A DNA stretch of 64,000 nucleotides from Aquanectria penicillioides (taxonomy: Eukaryota; Ascomycota; Sordariomycetes; Hypocreales; Nectriaceae): contig PYIU01000002.1 in the NCBI GenBank assembly GCA_003415625.1, positions 868,001 to 932,000 of the forward strand, given 5' to 3'. The stretch's first letter is position 1, and each line of letters starts with the position of its first letter. Position numbers and translations under genes: made by a program. The notes under the pieces were generated by a model that saw nothing but the letters and a program-made list of their open reading frames with translations, ran no database searches and was not told the DNA's origin. Of the stretch, positions 1 to 10,499 are shown in pieces.

Positions 1-174
1 AGTGAATCACTTGCACTGAATGTGAATCGCGCAGACACCACCACCACCACCATCACCACATCGCACATCGCACATCGCCATGCCCTAGGATTCTCGTCAC
101 TATTTGCACCAACCCAAATATCTTTATGTACCCCTCGTTTTGCTTTCGATTCTCCGTCTTGCTCAAGAGCCAGA

Positions 175-1700
175 ATGGGCAGTGGTCAGAGCTCTCCCGG
201 AAAGACGTGCCTCGACGCCGTCTGCAGCGGCCGCAGCGACTGCGTCGCATACCCAAGCAACCCTCTCTACCAGATCTCGTGGGTGAAGCCATACAATCTC
301 GACAGACCAGTCACACCCGCAGCCGTTCTGCGGCCTGATAATGCGCAAGATGTTGCCGACGCAGTGAAGTGCGCGACGCAGAATGGAATGAAAGTCCAGG
401 CCAAGTCTGGAGGCCACTCATATGGGTATGCCTCCATATTTGTGTCTTCTAGGCGTCAGCTAACTGGGAGCAGTAATTTTGGCCTTGGAGGGGATGATGG
501 AGCATTGGTCCTAGACTTGGTCAACCTTGACGGCTTTAGTATGAACAGTAGCACCTGGCACGCGACTGTTGGAGCAGGGACTCGACTAGGTAAATTGGAT
601 GATCACCTACACGAAAATGGAGGCAGAGCCATGGCTCATGGAACATGCCCCGGAGTCGGAATTGGAGGACATGCTACCATTGTAAGTTTGGTTCTTCTAG
701 GGTTGCTGCGTGGGACTAATGGGGCACCCAGGGTGGACTCGGTCCAATGTCGAGGATGTGGGGAAGTGCACTCGATCATGTTCTCGAGGTTGAGGTCGTT
801 ACTGCGGATGGAAAGATTCAGCGTGCTAGCGAGACGGAGAACGAGGATTTATTTTGGGCGCTACGTGGAGCGGGAGCCAGCTTCGGTGTCATCACCGAGT
901 TTGTCGTCAAAACACACCCAGAACCTGGAGACGTTGTTGAGTATACTTATAGCCTCACCTTTGGTTCGCAGTCGGAAATGGCACCCGTATACCAGGAGTG
1001 GCAACAACTTATCGGCGATGAGAACTTGGATCGACGATTTTCATCCTTGTTCATTGCACAACCGCTAGGAGCTCTCATTACCGGCACTTTCTACGGCACC
1101 GAGGACGAATACAAGAAGTCAGGTATTCCGGACCGGATCCCTGGAGGTGGCAAAGGCAGCAATGGGGTTCAATTGAAGGACTGGCTGGGCAGCCTCGCAC
1201 ACCAAGCTGAAGTGGAAGGACTGGCGTTGAGCGATCTGCCCACCGCTTTCTACAGCAAGTCATTAGCGTTTCGGAAAGAGGACCTGCTGTCCAACGATAC
1301 CATCACCAACGTTTTCAATTACATGGATGACGTGGATCATGGGACGTTGCTTTGGGCCATCATCTTCAACTCCGAGGGCGGAGCCATGGCAGACGTGGCG
1401 GCGAACGCCACGGCGTACCCGCACCGAGACAAACTGATGATGTACCAATCATATGCTATTGGCGTACCGAATCTGTCAAGTGCAACACGGAGCTTCCTGG
1501 ATGGGCTACATAAAAAGATCCAGGGCGGAGCGCCCGAGGCAAAGTCAACGTACGCAGGGTATATCGACACGGGTATGAACCGTGAGCAGGCCGAGCAGAT
1601 GTACTGGGGAAGCCAACTCCCGCGACTCAAGACGGTCAAGAAGAAGTGGGATTCGGGCGATGTGTTCAGCAACCCTCAGAGTGTGCAGCCAGCCAAGTAA
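175..1700 (+). CDS. FAD-linked oxidase, berberine-bridge/glucooligosaccharide-oxidase type
   Basis: The gene has three exons (175-425, 474-681, 732-1700) giving about 475 residues. Both introns (48 and 50 bp) have GT...AG ends, and removing them restores the family pattern GGHSYGNFGLGG and ATIGGLGPMSRMWG. The FAD_binding_4 domain fills the N-terminal half and a BBE tail (YxGYID...YWG) closes the protein. H81 in GGHSYG and C142 in HGTCPG are in the positions used for bicovalent FAD attachment in this family. Such enzymes oxidise sugars, alcohols or alkaloid-like substrates with O2 and release H2O2; the substrate cannot be read here. The first ATG in frame is at 175, and the N-terminus (MGSGQSSPGKTC) has no signal peptide, so an intracellular enzyme is likely. 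It has no obvious pathway partner nearby. Confidence 0.9.
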
Positions 1701-4323
1701 ATGACGGAGAGTGATGATGGATGTATGATAATGAGATGCTACGTCAGTGTAACTGATGACAGCCCGTTGGTGGCACAGATATGGAGACACAGCTATCGTG
1801 TGATTTGAAACCAGACTTGCAGTTGTAAAGCTCACGGGAGCCCGAATGAGTGCTGTCCGAGGCCGCTCTACGCCGGCTACTGGTCGGCGCGGACGGAGAC
1901 TGGTCAATGCCGTGACTACCAAAGGGAAATGGACCAATTCGTATTTGATAGGGAAGCAAAGAGGAGGGGGAAAAAGGGGGCCAGTCGCTCCACTAAGTGG
2001 TGTGTATTTCTGATTTGATTGTATGATCTTTTTCAATTTTTTTCCGGCTTATCATTTCATTACGACTTGCCTGCCATGGTTCTTGGTTCTGATCCCTATC
2101 GTGGAGTTGCGGGGATGAGCGGGCCCGCCCTGTGAGAACGATAGTCAACACCGCTAAGAGTCCAAATTAGTGGAGAAGCGCGGGGGGGCTACTGAGCATC
2201 ATTCGCCGACCTCCAGTGGATCAGCTTCCCATGACACCCCTGGGCATCCTCCCTGCTCCCTGACAAGAAGCGTGCGAGAGGGAGGGTCGTGGTTCGCTAG
2301 AACGTAAGAAGGAAGTGAAAAGAAGACGGACGCTCGGATGCGGCGATGCGTGCCGCAGCACTCAGTCCACCAAACATGCCCTCTAAGCGAGCGAAAGGCG
2401 AGGGGAGGTCCTTCAATGGCGTCAGCGGTGGGGCACGGAGCTGGAGCCGGCATTTGGCATTGCGGCGGTGTCCACCTAAGCTAAGCTGTTATGCTGTTAG
2501 TGGGCACAAACCCTCCCAAGGGCGCGCAAAGGGAGCCAAAGGGGAGCCAAGTGAGCCGGAAGGGAGCGATAAGGAGCGGTAGGGAGCCATCGACGTGCAC
2601 TGTGCCGATACTGTATGTTGGCGAGCCCACTTCATCGGCACTGGAGCTACGGTGAGTCGGTCCAACTGACTGGCTGAACAACGTAGTAATGCACTGCAAG
2701 AGGAATGAATGCAACGTCAAAACACACGCCTAGAGCAAGGGCTGGGGATGCCGAGTTTCGGATCCAGCACTCTGGTCAACAGATCGATCTGCCCAGACAA
2801 CTAGGTATATCAAACAAAGTATCTTTTTTTTTCCTCGTCCACTGTGCCAAGCTATTGTGTCAACAAGTCATGACAGTCAGCTGGTGCTGTCATGATGGCC
2901 GTCCAGACCCATTGACGACGGGAGGCTGCACCCGGACATGGTTATTCGCCAAATGCCAGCTCAAAGCATCCGTCCACCAACCCGCGCTTCTCAACCGTAA
3001 AAGACCAAGAGTCTAATTGCCCTTTTAGCCCCCGTCATGTCCTCGTGAACAAGTCATGGCGCATTCGCGTTACGGCATCACCACGCTTTGTCCATCCTCG
3101 GCGCGAACGGCCTGTCTCGGCACAAGGCTTCTCCGCACTTGCCTCCGCCTCCTCATCTCAAACGCCCGCGAACTCGAAACAAATTGCCAAAGGGGCAATC
3201 CGTGGTCCCGAATCGGCGGAAGCCAGTCACGCAGCGAGTGATAACAGATCTGCGAGTGCCGATGCCGAATGACCATTGGCATTGCCCGCGAACGTTGGCT
3301 GGGGAAGTTCGTTCTTGTGTGGGGCTAACAAAACCCCCTAGGGCGCAGTTGACTTTCCGGTTGGCATTTCCTTCCTCTGTCCTGTCAACAAAACCGACAA
3401 GCAACCTCTCTTTTAACTCATTTGCATCATTATTGCTCCTTTTCAATCATCTCTCCAATTAGAACCTGCCATAATTGGCCTTTCCTCTTCCATTTGTGCT
3501 TCTTTTTTTGTCGTTTGAAGTTAAATTCTGATACCCCCATCAACATACTCCAGGTAAGGTAATCGACATTTGCATACACGCATACACAATTCACCGACTC
3601 CAATCGTTTACACCCTTCTCTGTGCTCATCATCCAATGCCACAACACGACACTGGTTTCCTTTCCAGCCTACCATGTTAAATTTCTTTCCTAAGCCGAAC
3701 CTATGCTTTGGCACATTCTTTCATTTCCCTATTTTGCACCTTCACAACCATTGGCCTGCCTTACACTTATACACCTCCCCGCGGCTACTCCCCACAATAC
3801 GCACACCACCCCGATGTTCTCTCTCACCTCGAGACTCCATCCCAAAGTCCCCACTCACTCATGGATCCTTTCCCTCTCAATCAGGACTTCGCTACGCTCA
3901 AATACCACCTAACCATGCCCTGGTGCAAGCGCCCATACCATCTGCTGTTCGCCCACAAAACTGCACCCACTCCTCGTCTGATTATTGCCTCCTCCCGCCT
4001 GGGCTCTGTTAGCTAGCTCTTAGATGGCTCCATCAACACCTCCCTGTCCGCGGCGTCCAAACCCTCACCACCGCCAGATCCCATGTCTCCATCGGCCGCA
4101 CTAAGCCCGCAAACCCCCGGCCAAGGCTCCGTCCCGTCTCCATCCAACGTGATTCCCGTCCCCATCTCCCGCCGCTATTTGCCCTCAACACCGCAAGTTG
4201 CGCTGCGGTTGCATCCGCACTAGCGTCCAATCCCCATCACGGCCCCTCCCCCTCCCCTTGTCCCAATTGCAATTGCCCATGCAGACAGATGCTGATACTG
4301 TGCCAACAGAGTCCAATCCCACA
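1701..4323. other. Intergenic region and pyrimidine-rich leader
   Basis: No open frame here has an ATG start with recognisable protein character. From about 3400 to 4320 the + strand is strongly C/T-rich, as is usual for promoters and leaders of highly expressed filamentous-fungal genes, and it leads into the ThDP enzyme gene. Confidence 0.6.
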
Positions 4324-6478
4324 ATGGCCATGTTGCAGCGGGCCGTATTGGCTGCTCCGAGCCTTTGGAAATGCAACCGTGCATGGGCTCCTGGATCCGC
4401 CGCCCTGCGTAGTTATAACATGGCCCGTCTCGCTGCTGCTGCCGCATCTCGTGGGGGTCGTTCTGTCTCTTCTCTAACTGCGACAGCCAGGGACCAAACC
4501 GCTGGGTCTTCAGTATCCATTGATCATCCATCGCCACGTGCAGTTGTATCTCGTCCATATTCCACCGCAAACCCCAAAATGTATACCGCGTCATTCGCCT
4601 TCTTCGAGGCCATCTGGGAGGCCGGGATCACCCATTGCTTTGTCAATTTGGGCTCCGACCACCCCAGCATTATCGAGGCCATGGTGAAGGGCCAGCGTGA
4701 GGCGAAGGGCAAATTTCCTCGCATCATCACCTGCCCCAACGAGGTATGTATTCTAGCTTCAATGCCAAGCAACTTGGCAACTTAGGAAAACCAAGTGTTC
4801 GGGAAACCCAACGCTGACGTTTCATTTTCTCTTCTCAGATGGTAGCCATGTCAATGGCAGATGGTTACGCTAGATTGACTGGCAAGCCCCAGTGCGTCAT
4901 CGTCCACGTCGATGTCGGCACTCAGGGTTTGGGAGCTGCCGTGCACAACGCCTCAACTGGCCGTGCCCCCATTTTGGTCTTTGCCGGCCTCTCTCCCTTT
5001 ACCATCGAGGGCGAGATGCGCGGTAGCCGTACCGAGTACATTCACTGGATCCAGGACGTTCCTGACCAGAAGCAGATCCTGTCTCAGTACTGCCGCTACT
5101 CTGGCGAGATCAAGACCGGAACCAATGTGAAGCAGATGGTTAACCGAGCCCTTCAGTTTGCTACCTCTGACCCCAAGGGCCCCGTGTACCTGTGCGGTGC
5201 GCGAGAGGTCATGGAGGCCGACATTACGCCTTATTCCCTGAACCAGGATCTCTGGGACCCCGTTGAGCTTGGCGGTCTGCCCAAGAGCGCTGTTACCAAG
5301 ATCTCGGAGGCTTTGGCTGGTGCCAAGGAGCCGCTCCTGATCACGGGCTACGCTGGCCGAAACCAGAAGATTCCCGGTGCTTTGGTCGAGCTTGCCAACA
5401 CGGTGAAGGGCCTTCGAGTGCTGGACACTGGTGGTAGCGACATGTGCTTCCCCGCCGACCACCCTGCCTGGCTGGGTCTGAAATTCGGTGCTGATGATTC
5501 CATCACCACTGCCGATACTATTATTGTTGTCGACTGCGATGTGCCCTGGATCCAGACCCGATGCAAGCCCCGCGAGGATGCCAAGATCTTCCACATTGAC
5601 GTCGATCCCCTCAAGCAGCAGATGCCCGTCTTTTATATCCAGTCCAACGCTCGGTACCGCGCTGATGCCTTGACTTCCATTGAGCAGATCACGGCGGCCC
5701 TCAAGGCCCCTGAGTTTTCGAACAAGCTGGAGGCTAACAATGCTGAGAACGAGTCGCGAGTAGTCGAGGCTCACCAGAAGAGGTTGGCCACCATTGCCAA
5801 GGCCGCCGAGCCACTGGAGGACGGTACTTTCGGAACCGGCCACCTCTGCCAGGTCCTTCGCGATGTCTGCCCCGATGACACCCTCTGGGCGATCGAGGCA
5901 GTCACCAACACTCAGTTTGTGCACGACAACCTTCAGCCCAAGACTCCCGGTTCGTGGATCAACTGCGGTGGCGGTGGTCTTGGTTGGTCTGGTGGTGGTG
6001 CTCTGGGCATGAAGCTGGCCACCGATGCTGAGAACGGCGGCAAGGGCAAGTTTGTCGTCCAAATTGTGGGCGACGGAACCTTCCTTTTCACCGTCCCCGG
6101 AAGCGTTTACTGGATCTCGAGACGATACAACATCCCTGTTCTAACCATTGTGCTCAACAACAAGGGTGAGTGAAAACATCACTTGGCAATCTTTGAAACA
6201 AAAGCTAATCCCGTATAGGATGGAATGCACCTCGACGATCTCTGCTGTTGGTCCACCCCAACGGCCTCGGCTCTACGGCCACCAACGAGGAGATCAACAT
6301 CTCGTTCGACCCCGTACCCGACTACTCTGGCATTGCTAAGGCTGCCGCCGGTGGCGAAATCTTCGCTGCCAAAGTCGAAAAGACTGCAGACCTCGCCGCT
6401 GTATTGAAGGAGGCTGTCGCCAAGGTCCAGAGCGGCCAGACCGCCGTGGTGGACTGCAAGGTGGTATCCGACTGCTGA
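4324..6478 (+). CDS. ThDP-dependent enzyme, acetolactate synthase/benzoylformate decarboxylase-like, probably mitochondrial
   Basis: Three exons (4324-4743, 4839-6165, 6219-6478) encode about 668 residues. Introns of 95 and 53 bp are canonical and join CPNE to MVAMSMADGYARL and LNNK to GWNAP. The fold has the PYR domain first (conserved catalytic Glu at E140 in PNE), then the central domain, then the PP domain with the ThDP/Mg signature G551-D552-G553 ... N580-N581. The N-terminus from the ATG at 4324 (MAMLQRAVLAAPSLWKC..., rich in Arg, Ser and Ala, no acids) looks like a mitochondrial presequence. That ATG has a strong context (acaATGG); an in-frame ATG at 4279 has a weak one. It differs from the housekeeping acetolactate synthase in the motifs I know, so its 2-keto-acid substrate is open. 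No partner gene is adjacent. Confidence 0.88.
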
Positions 6479-9413
6479 AGGCAGAATTAATGAATCATGA
6501 CGATAAACAAAGATACCGAATATCATTTGTCTCGAAGGCTAGCGTGATTGGGACACATGTGCCATTGGATACCAACGCCGAGATAACAGCATCGCATCGG
6601 CGCTTGCATTCTGAGATAGCCTAGTAAGGGAATGAAGGACTAGATCGAGACTTGAGCTCCTACAGCGATTTCATTCTCATCCGTCTAATGAACCCGAAAA
6701 ATAAATACAAGAATTGCCTTTAACTAATTTTATACGATATTCACGTCATTGTTTGAATCCCTTGATTGTATTTATGTTTGGACCACGGGGTGATTGTCAC
6801 GTTGATACAAGTGGGTTGGGTCGCATTTCCACCACCCCAACAGACCAGGTTGGTCAACTCGAGTGTGCAGGTTGTTGGGTTAAAGCTCCGATTGACCAGA
6901 TTGCAGCAGGCAAGAAACCGGAGCATACATCTTCGGCACAGATTGACCTGGATGTAAGCGAGCATAGTCCATGGGATAGCAAATGTGGAGTTGATCGAAG
7001 GCGTGTCAATTGCGGGGCAATCAAGTGATCAGCTATCAAAGATCGTTAACGGCGGATGGGGAGCCCGGATTCCCGTGGTAAATCATTTCCTCGTATGTCA
7101 ATCGATAGTCTAGGATCAGCGCCTGGAGACTACTCCCTGGTCTCGCCAAACGGTCATGCTGTCCATGTGGGGAGCGAAGACATGACTCTCGACACGATTT
7201 CCAACGACAAATTAAACAATATGCAATGGATAGTGTAGTTAAAATGAATATAATATGAACACAAAGCGTATACTACGCAAAGATTCCTCGTATATTAAAA
7301 TTATATCAGCGTGATGATGTGTTCAATAATTGGGTCAGCGTACATACATTGGAGCGGAGCGAACCATGATGGGAGTTCTTCCATACATGGCTCCATGTCA
7401 GCAACCTGCAAGCGCAGGACAAGGTGGCGCGCATCGTGGGGAGGTGAGACATGATGACGATCCGAGACAAGACCAACGCAAGCCGGACCCAGCCAAGAGT
7501 TACTGAGATGTGACCAGTCGCCATCCCGCGGCCGTATTTGGCTAGAATAGCGTTCCGGACGGGCCTTGATAGCGCCGTGGAACGATGCTGGCAGGCCGGG
7601 TTTTTGGCATTTGGCCATATGGCCGTGTTGTGACAGCTGGATACATGTTGAATTCGCCATGGACAGCAAACCAACACACCGGATCTGCGCTGGCAGAACG
7701 AGTAAATCGGGCACTGCATCGCGAGGCGCGGGCACCGGATCCGCACGTCTGTCTGGCCAAGGAGGCAAGTTGAGGCAGCTTCTCTGGAGCTGGGCGGTGT
7801 TCAGTTTGGTGACGTTGGCGCCACAATGTGTCTTTTTGTCTGATCTCACCTCATGATTCTTGAGCGAGCCATTGAAAAGTAAACATGGAGCCTGTGATGG
7901 CAGTTCTCGGTCGCAGACGCGAGGCCTGAGTGGTTGAAGCTGCTTGGCCGCCCCGGCGATGCGAAAGTGTGGTTGCGCGGGATTGGGCCCGTCGCCGCCG
8001 GACCGGCCAGGGAAGCCCTGCAGGCGCTGTAAATTGGTGGTCATCTCAGAAGGTCAGGCGAGCCACCCGGGCGGCTCCAGGGGGGGCATCTGGGGGCACC
8101 GGTTGGCCCGGGTCCCTTGGAGGGCGCTGTAATTTTACTGGATACCGGGACCAAGCTGGTTTGTGACGGTGCTCTAGCTTGGATGCTGTTGGACGGGGCT
8201 GCAGGAGGCGGGCTGATCCCCGGCGATTCGGGCGGCTCTAATCAAGACATCAGACGACACTTGCTTCCGCGGCTGTTGCTGGCGGATATTAAAACGCATG
8301 CATACGTAGTGGTCGTATTTGCTTGATCCCACGGGACGAGGAGGAAGGGGGGGGCGCGAGGCAAGAAGGAGGTTGTATATTATAAGCGATTGCGCATTGC
8401 GTAACTGTTTGCCTCGTCCATCAGATGCTGTGTGGGACAGGAGGCTATTGACAAGCTAGAGCTCGCTCATATCGCCAACGTCGGCACAGCTCGGAACGGA
8501 CCAGAATCAACAACAAAGTACATACGAGGACCGAAAAAAATTCACGACCAGGGTAAAGAAAAGAAAAAAGTAAAAAAAGCCTGTTTCGTCTTGGCGCAAG
8601 GCTAGGCCCACGCTTCAACATCGAAAAGCGCAAAAAGTCGAAGCCCAAGGCCCAGCATTCCTCACAGAGTTCGCAGAGCTCGCTCTGGAAATCTTGCCGG
8701 CCCAAAGGGACGAACCATTCAGGCAACACGGTACGGAGTACGAGGGCGCCAAAACTCCCCCCCGCACCACGTGCCGCCTCGTCTCCGGCATCTTGGAAAG
8801 GCTCGCCGGGCTACAAAAAAAACAAGTGGTGTCTCAGTCGGCTTCCACCATCGCCATCGCCATCAACGCCGTTGCTTTGCTGCTTCTCTTACGCCGGGGG
8901 ATCCATATCGCGGCATCGTCGTACCCCCCCAAAGCCTCTTCTCCAACGGCTGCGGCGTCCCTTACTCCTCACCGCCCCCTCCCTGCTCAAGTCGCATCTA
9001 ATCTGTCAACTCCCCGCAATTGCTCCGAATGGTGTATCATCGATTACGACCAGCTTTCAGCGTTATCCCAGCTTGCCCAGCCCCTCGACAGCGCCTTGCT
9101 TCCCCGTCTCGATTTGCTCGGTATCAATTGCTCCGGCCCTTTTTTTCTCCCTCTTCACTAGGGACCAGGTCCACTCGCCGTCCCACCTTGGCTCGTGGGT
9201 TCTGCGTTTGCGCTCCGGGAAAAAAGAACAAACTGCCCCACGACAATACCCACCGTCACAGCGCGTCTTGCAATCACGTCTCGAGCGACGAGATCATGAA
9301 AAGCGGCGAGTCGGTTCCTCTCAAACGTCTGGTCCTCTTTGAAAGACTGAGACGTGTCAACGACTGCATCTCGTGAAAGGGGCGCCAGTCTGCCCTCCCA
9401 AACTCATCGAGTC
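6479..9413. other. Intergenic region; long leader of the cyclin gene
   Basis: I see no convincing gene. The last 900 bases are C/T-rich and look like the promoter and 5' leader of the cyclin. A 26-codon uORF (9296-9376) ends 37 bases before the cyclin ATG. A 247-codon ATG frame on the minus strand (7301-8044) has the Pro/Arg/Cys/His-rich composition of a chance frame. Confidence 0.5.
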
Positions 9414-10499
9414 ATGTCCGATCACCCCTCCTCCGCAGTGACGACTGAGATACACCAGCCCACGATTCAGCTGCAGCACGCAGACTCGACTGCGGCGCTC
9501 GATGCTCAACTGCCGCCCGCACCAGTGCCTCCCTCCGATCCCCGCCTCGTCGTCGTCCACAACGGGCCCGCGGTCCAAAAGCCCACCGAGAAGCATGTCA
9601 TCTTCAGGATGGCGCCCTCCGAGGCGCTGAAGTTGCTGAGCGCAAACGTCGAGCTCCTTGTCCGGTTGACGGGGGATGTGCCTCCGACACCACCTCCAAA
9701 GTCGCCTACTGTGCCGCACATGAGCGGCATGCAAGCCGAGAAGGAGAATATTGCCAGGACTCATTCCGACAAGAACCTTGCCAAGTTGCGAAAGCAGGCC
9801 GAGCTTGAAGCTCAGAAGCTCGATGGCAAGGGCTCGCCAACAAATACACACGAGGCCAAGGATCAATCGCAAAATGCATCTGCTCAACCGCAGGGCCATG
9901 GCCACGAGAACAGCTCCGAGGCCATTGATGGCGTAAGGCTCAAGCATCCGTCAGGATCCCTATCACCTCCACCCAAGCCGGCACCGTACATCATCGTCGG
10001 GGCCGACTCCCAGCCGATCAACCTCCAGCATGGTGCCATCACCCGCAAGTTCTATAGCAAGAACGAGCCTCCGATCACCATCAACCAATACCTCACGCGC
10101 CTCCACCAATTCTGTCCGATGAGCACCGCCGTCTACCTCGCCACGTCGCTGTACATCCACCGCTTGGCCGTCGAGGAGCGCGCTATCCCCGTCACTCGAC
10201 GGAATGCCCACCGGTTGGTCCTGGCTGGGTTGCGAGTTGCGATGAAGGCTCTCGAAGACCTATCATACCCCCATTCGAAGATGGCCAAGGTTGGCGGCGT
10301 TAGCGAGGCTGAACTCGCACGTCTCGAGATTAGTTTCTGCTTCCTGGCCGGATTCGAGCTGGTTGTGGGTGTTGAGGGGTTACAGGATCACTACGATAGT
10401 TTGAAGGCTGGCACAGCCCAACGAGCGCTGGACGACCTGGAACTTCCCACACTCAAACTATCAAAGAAACCTCGCGAACAGGCACAAACCGCTGGATGA
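9414..10499 (+). CDS. PHO80-like cyclin (Pho85-type CDK partner)
   Basis: A single exon of 361 residues. The first in-frame ATG is at 9414; the frame continues upstream without an ATG. The N-terminal half is low-complexity (Pro, Ser, Gln, His) with a charged stretch near residues 105-145. The C-terminal half carries the cyclin box of the PHO80 family: PPITINQYLTRLHQFCP, then YIHRLA, HRLVLAGLRVA, and the strongly conserved YAKVGG-like block SKMAKVGGVSEAELARLEISF, followed by FELVVGVEGLQDHY. Family members bind a Pho85-type kinase and control phosphate response, glycogen or morphogenesis. It could be the phosphate regulator or a PCL6/7-type cyclin; I cannot separate these by eye. The long leader with a uORF may affect translation. 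Confidence 0.88.
   Translation: MSDHPSSAVTTEIHQPTIQLQHADSTAALDAQLPPAPVPPSDPRLVVVHNGPAVQKPTEKHVIFRMAPSEALKLLSANVELLVRLTGDVPPTPPPKSPTVPHMSGMQAEKENIARTHSDKNLAKLRKQAELEAQKLDGKGSPTNTHEAKDQSQNASAQPQGHGHENSSEAIDGVRLKHPSGSLSPPPKPAPYIIVGADSQPINLQHGAITRKFYSKNEPPITINQYLTRLHQFCPMSTAVYLATSLYIHRLAVEERAIPVTRRNAHRLVLAGLRVAMKALEDLSYPHSKMAKVGGVSEAELARLEISFCFLAGFELVVGVEGLQDHYDSLKAGTAQRALDDLELPTLKLSKKPREQAQTAG

Noticed and set aside
4953..6062. 369-codon frame antisense to the ThDP enzyme
   Set aside because: Mirror of a strongly biased coding sequence; the sense frame has all the family motifs.
7301..8044. 247-codon ATG frame on the minus strand
   Set aside because: Composition heavy in Pro, Arg, Cys and His, no domain or motif, no codon-pattern support; probably chance.
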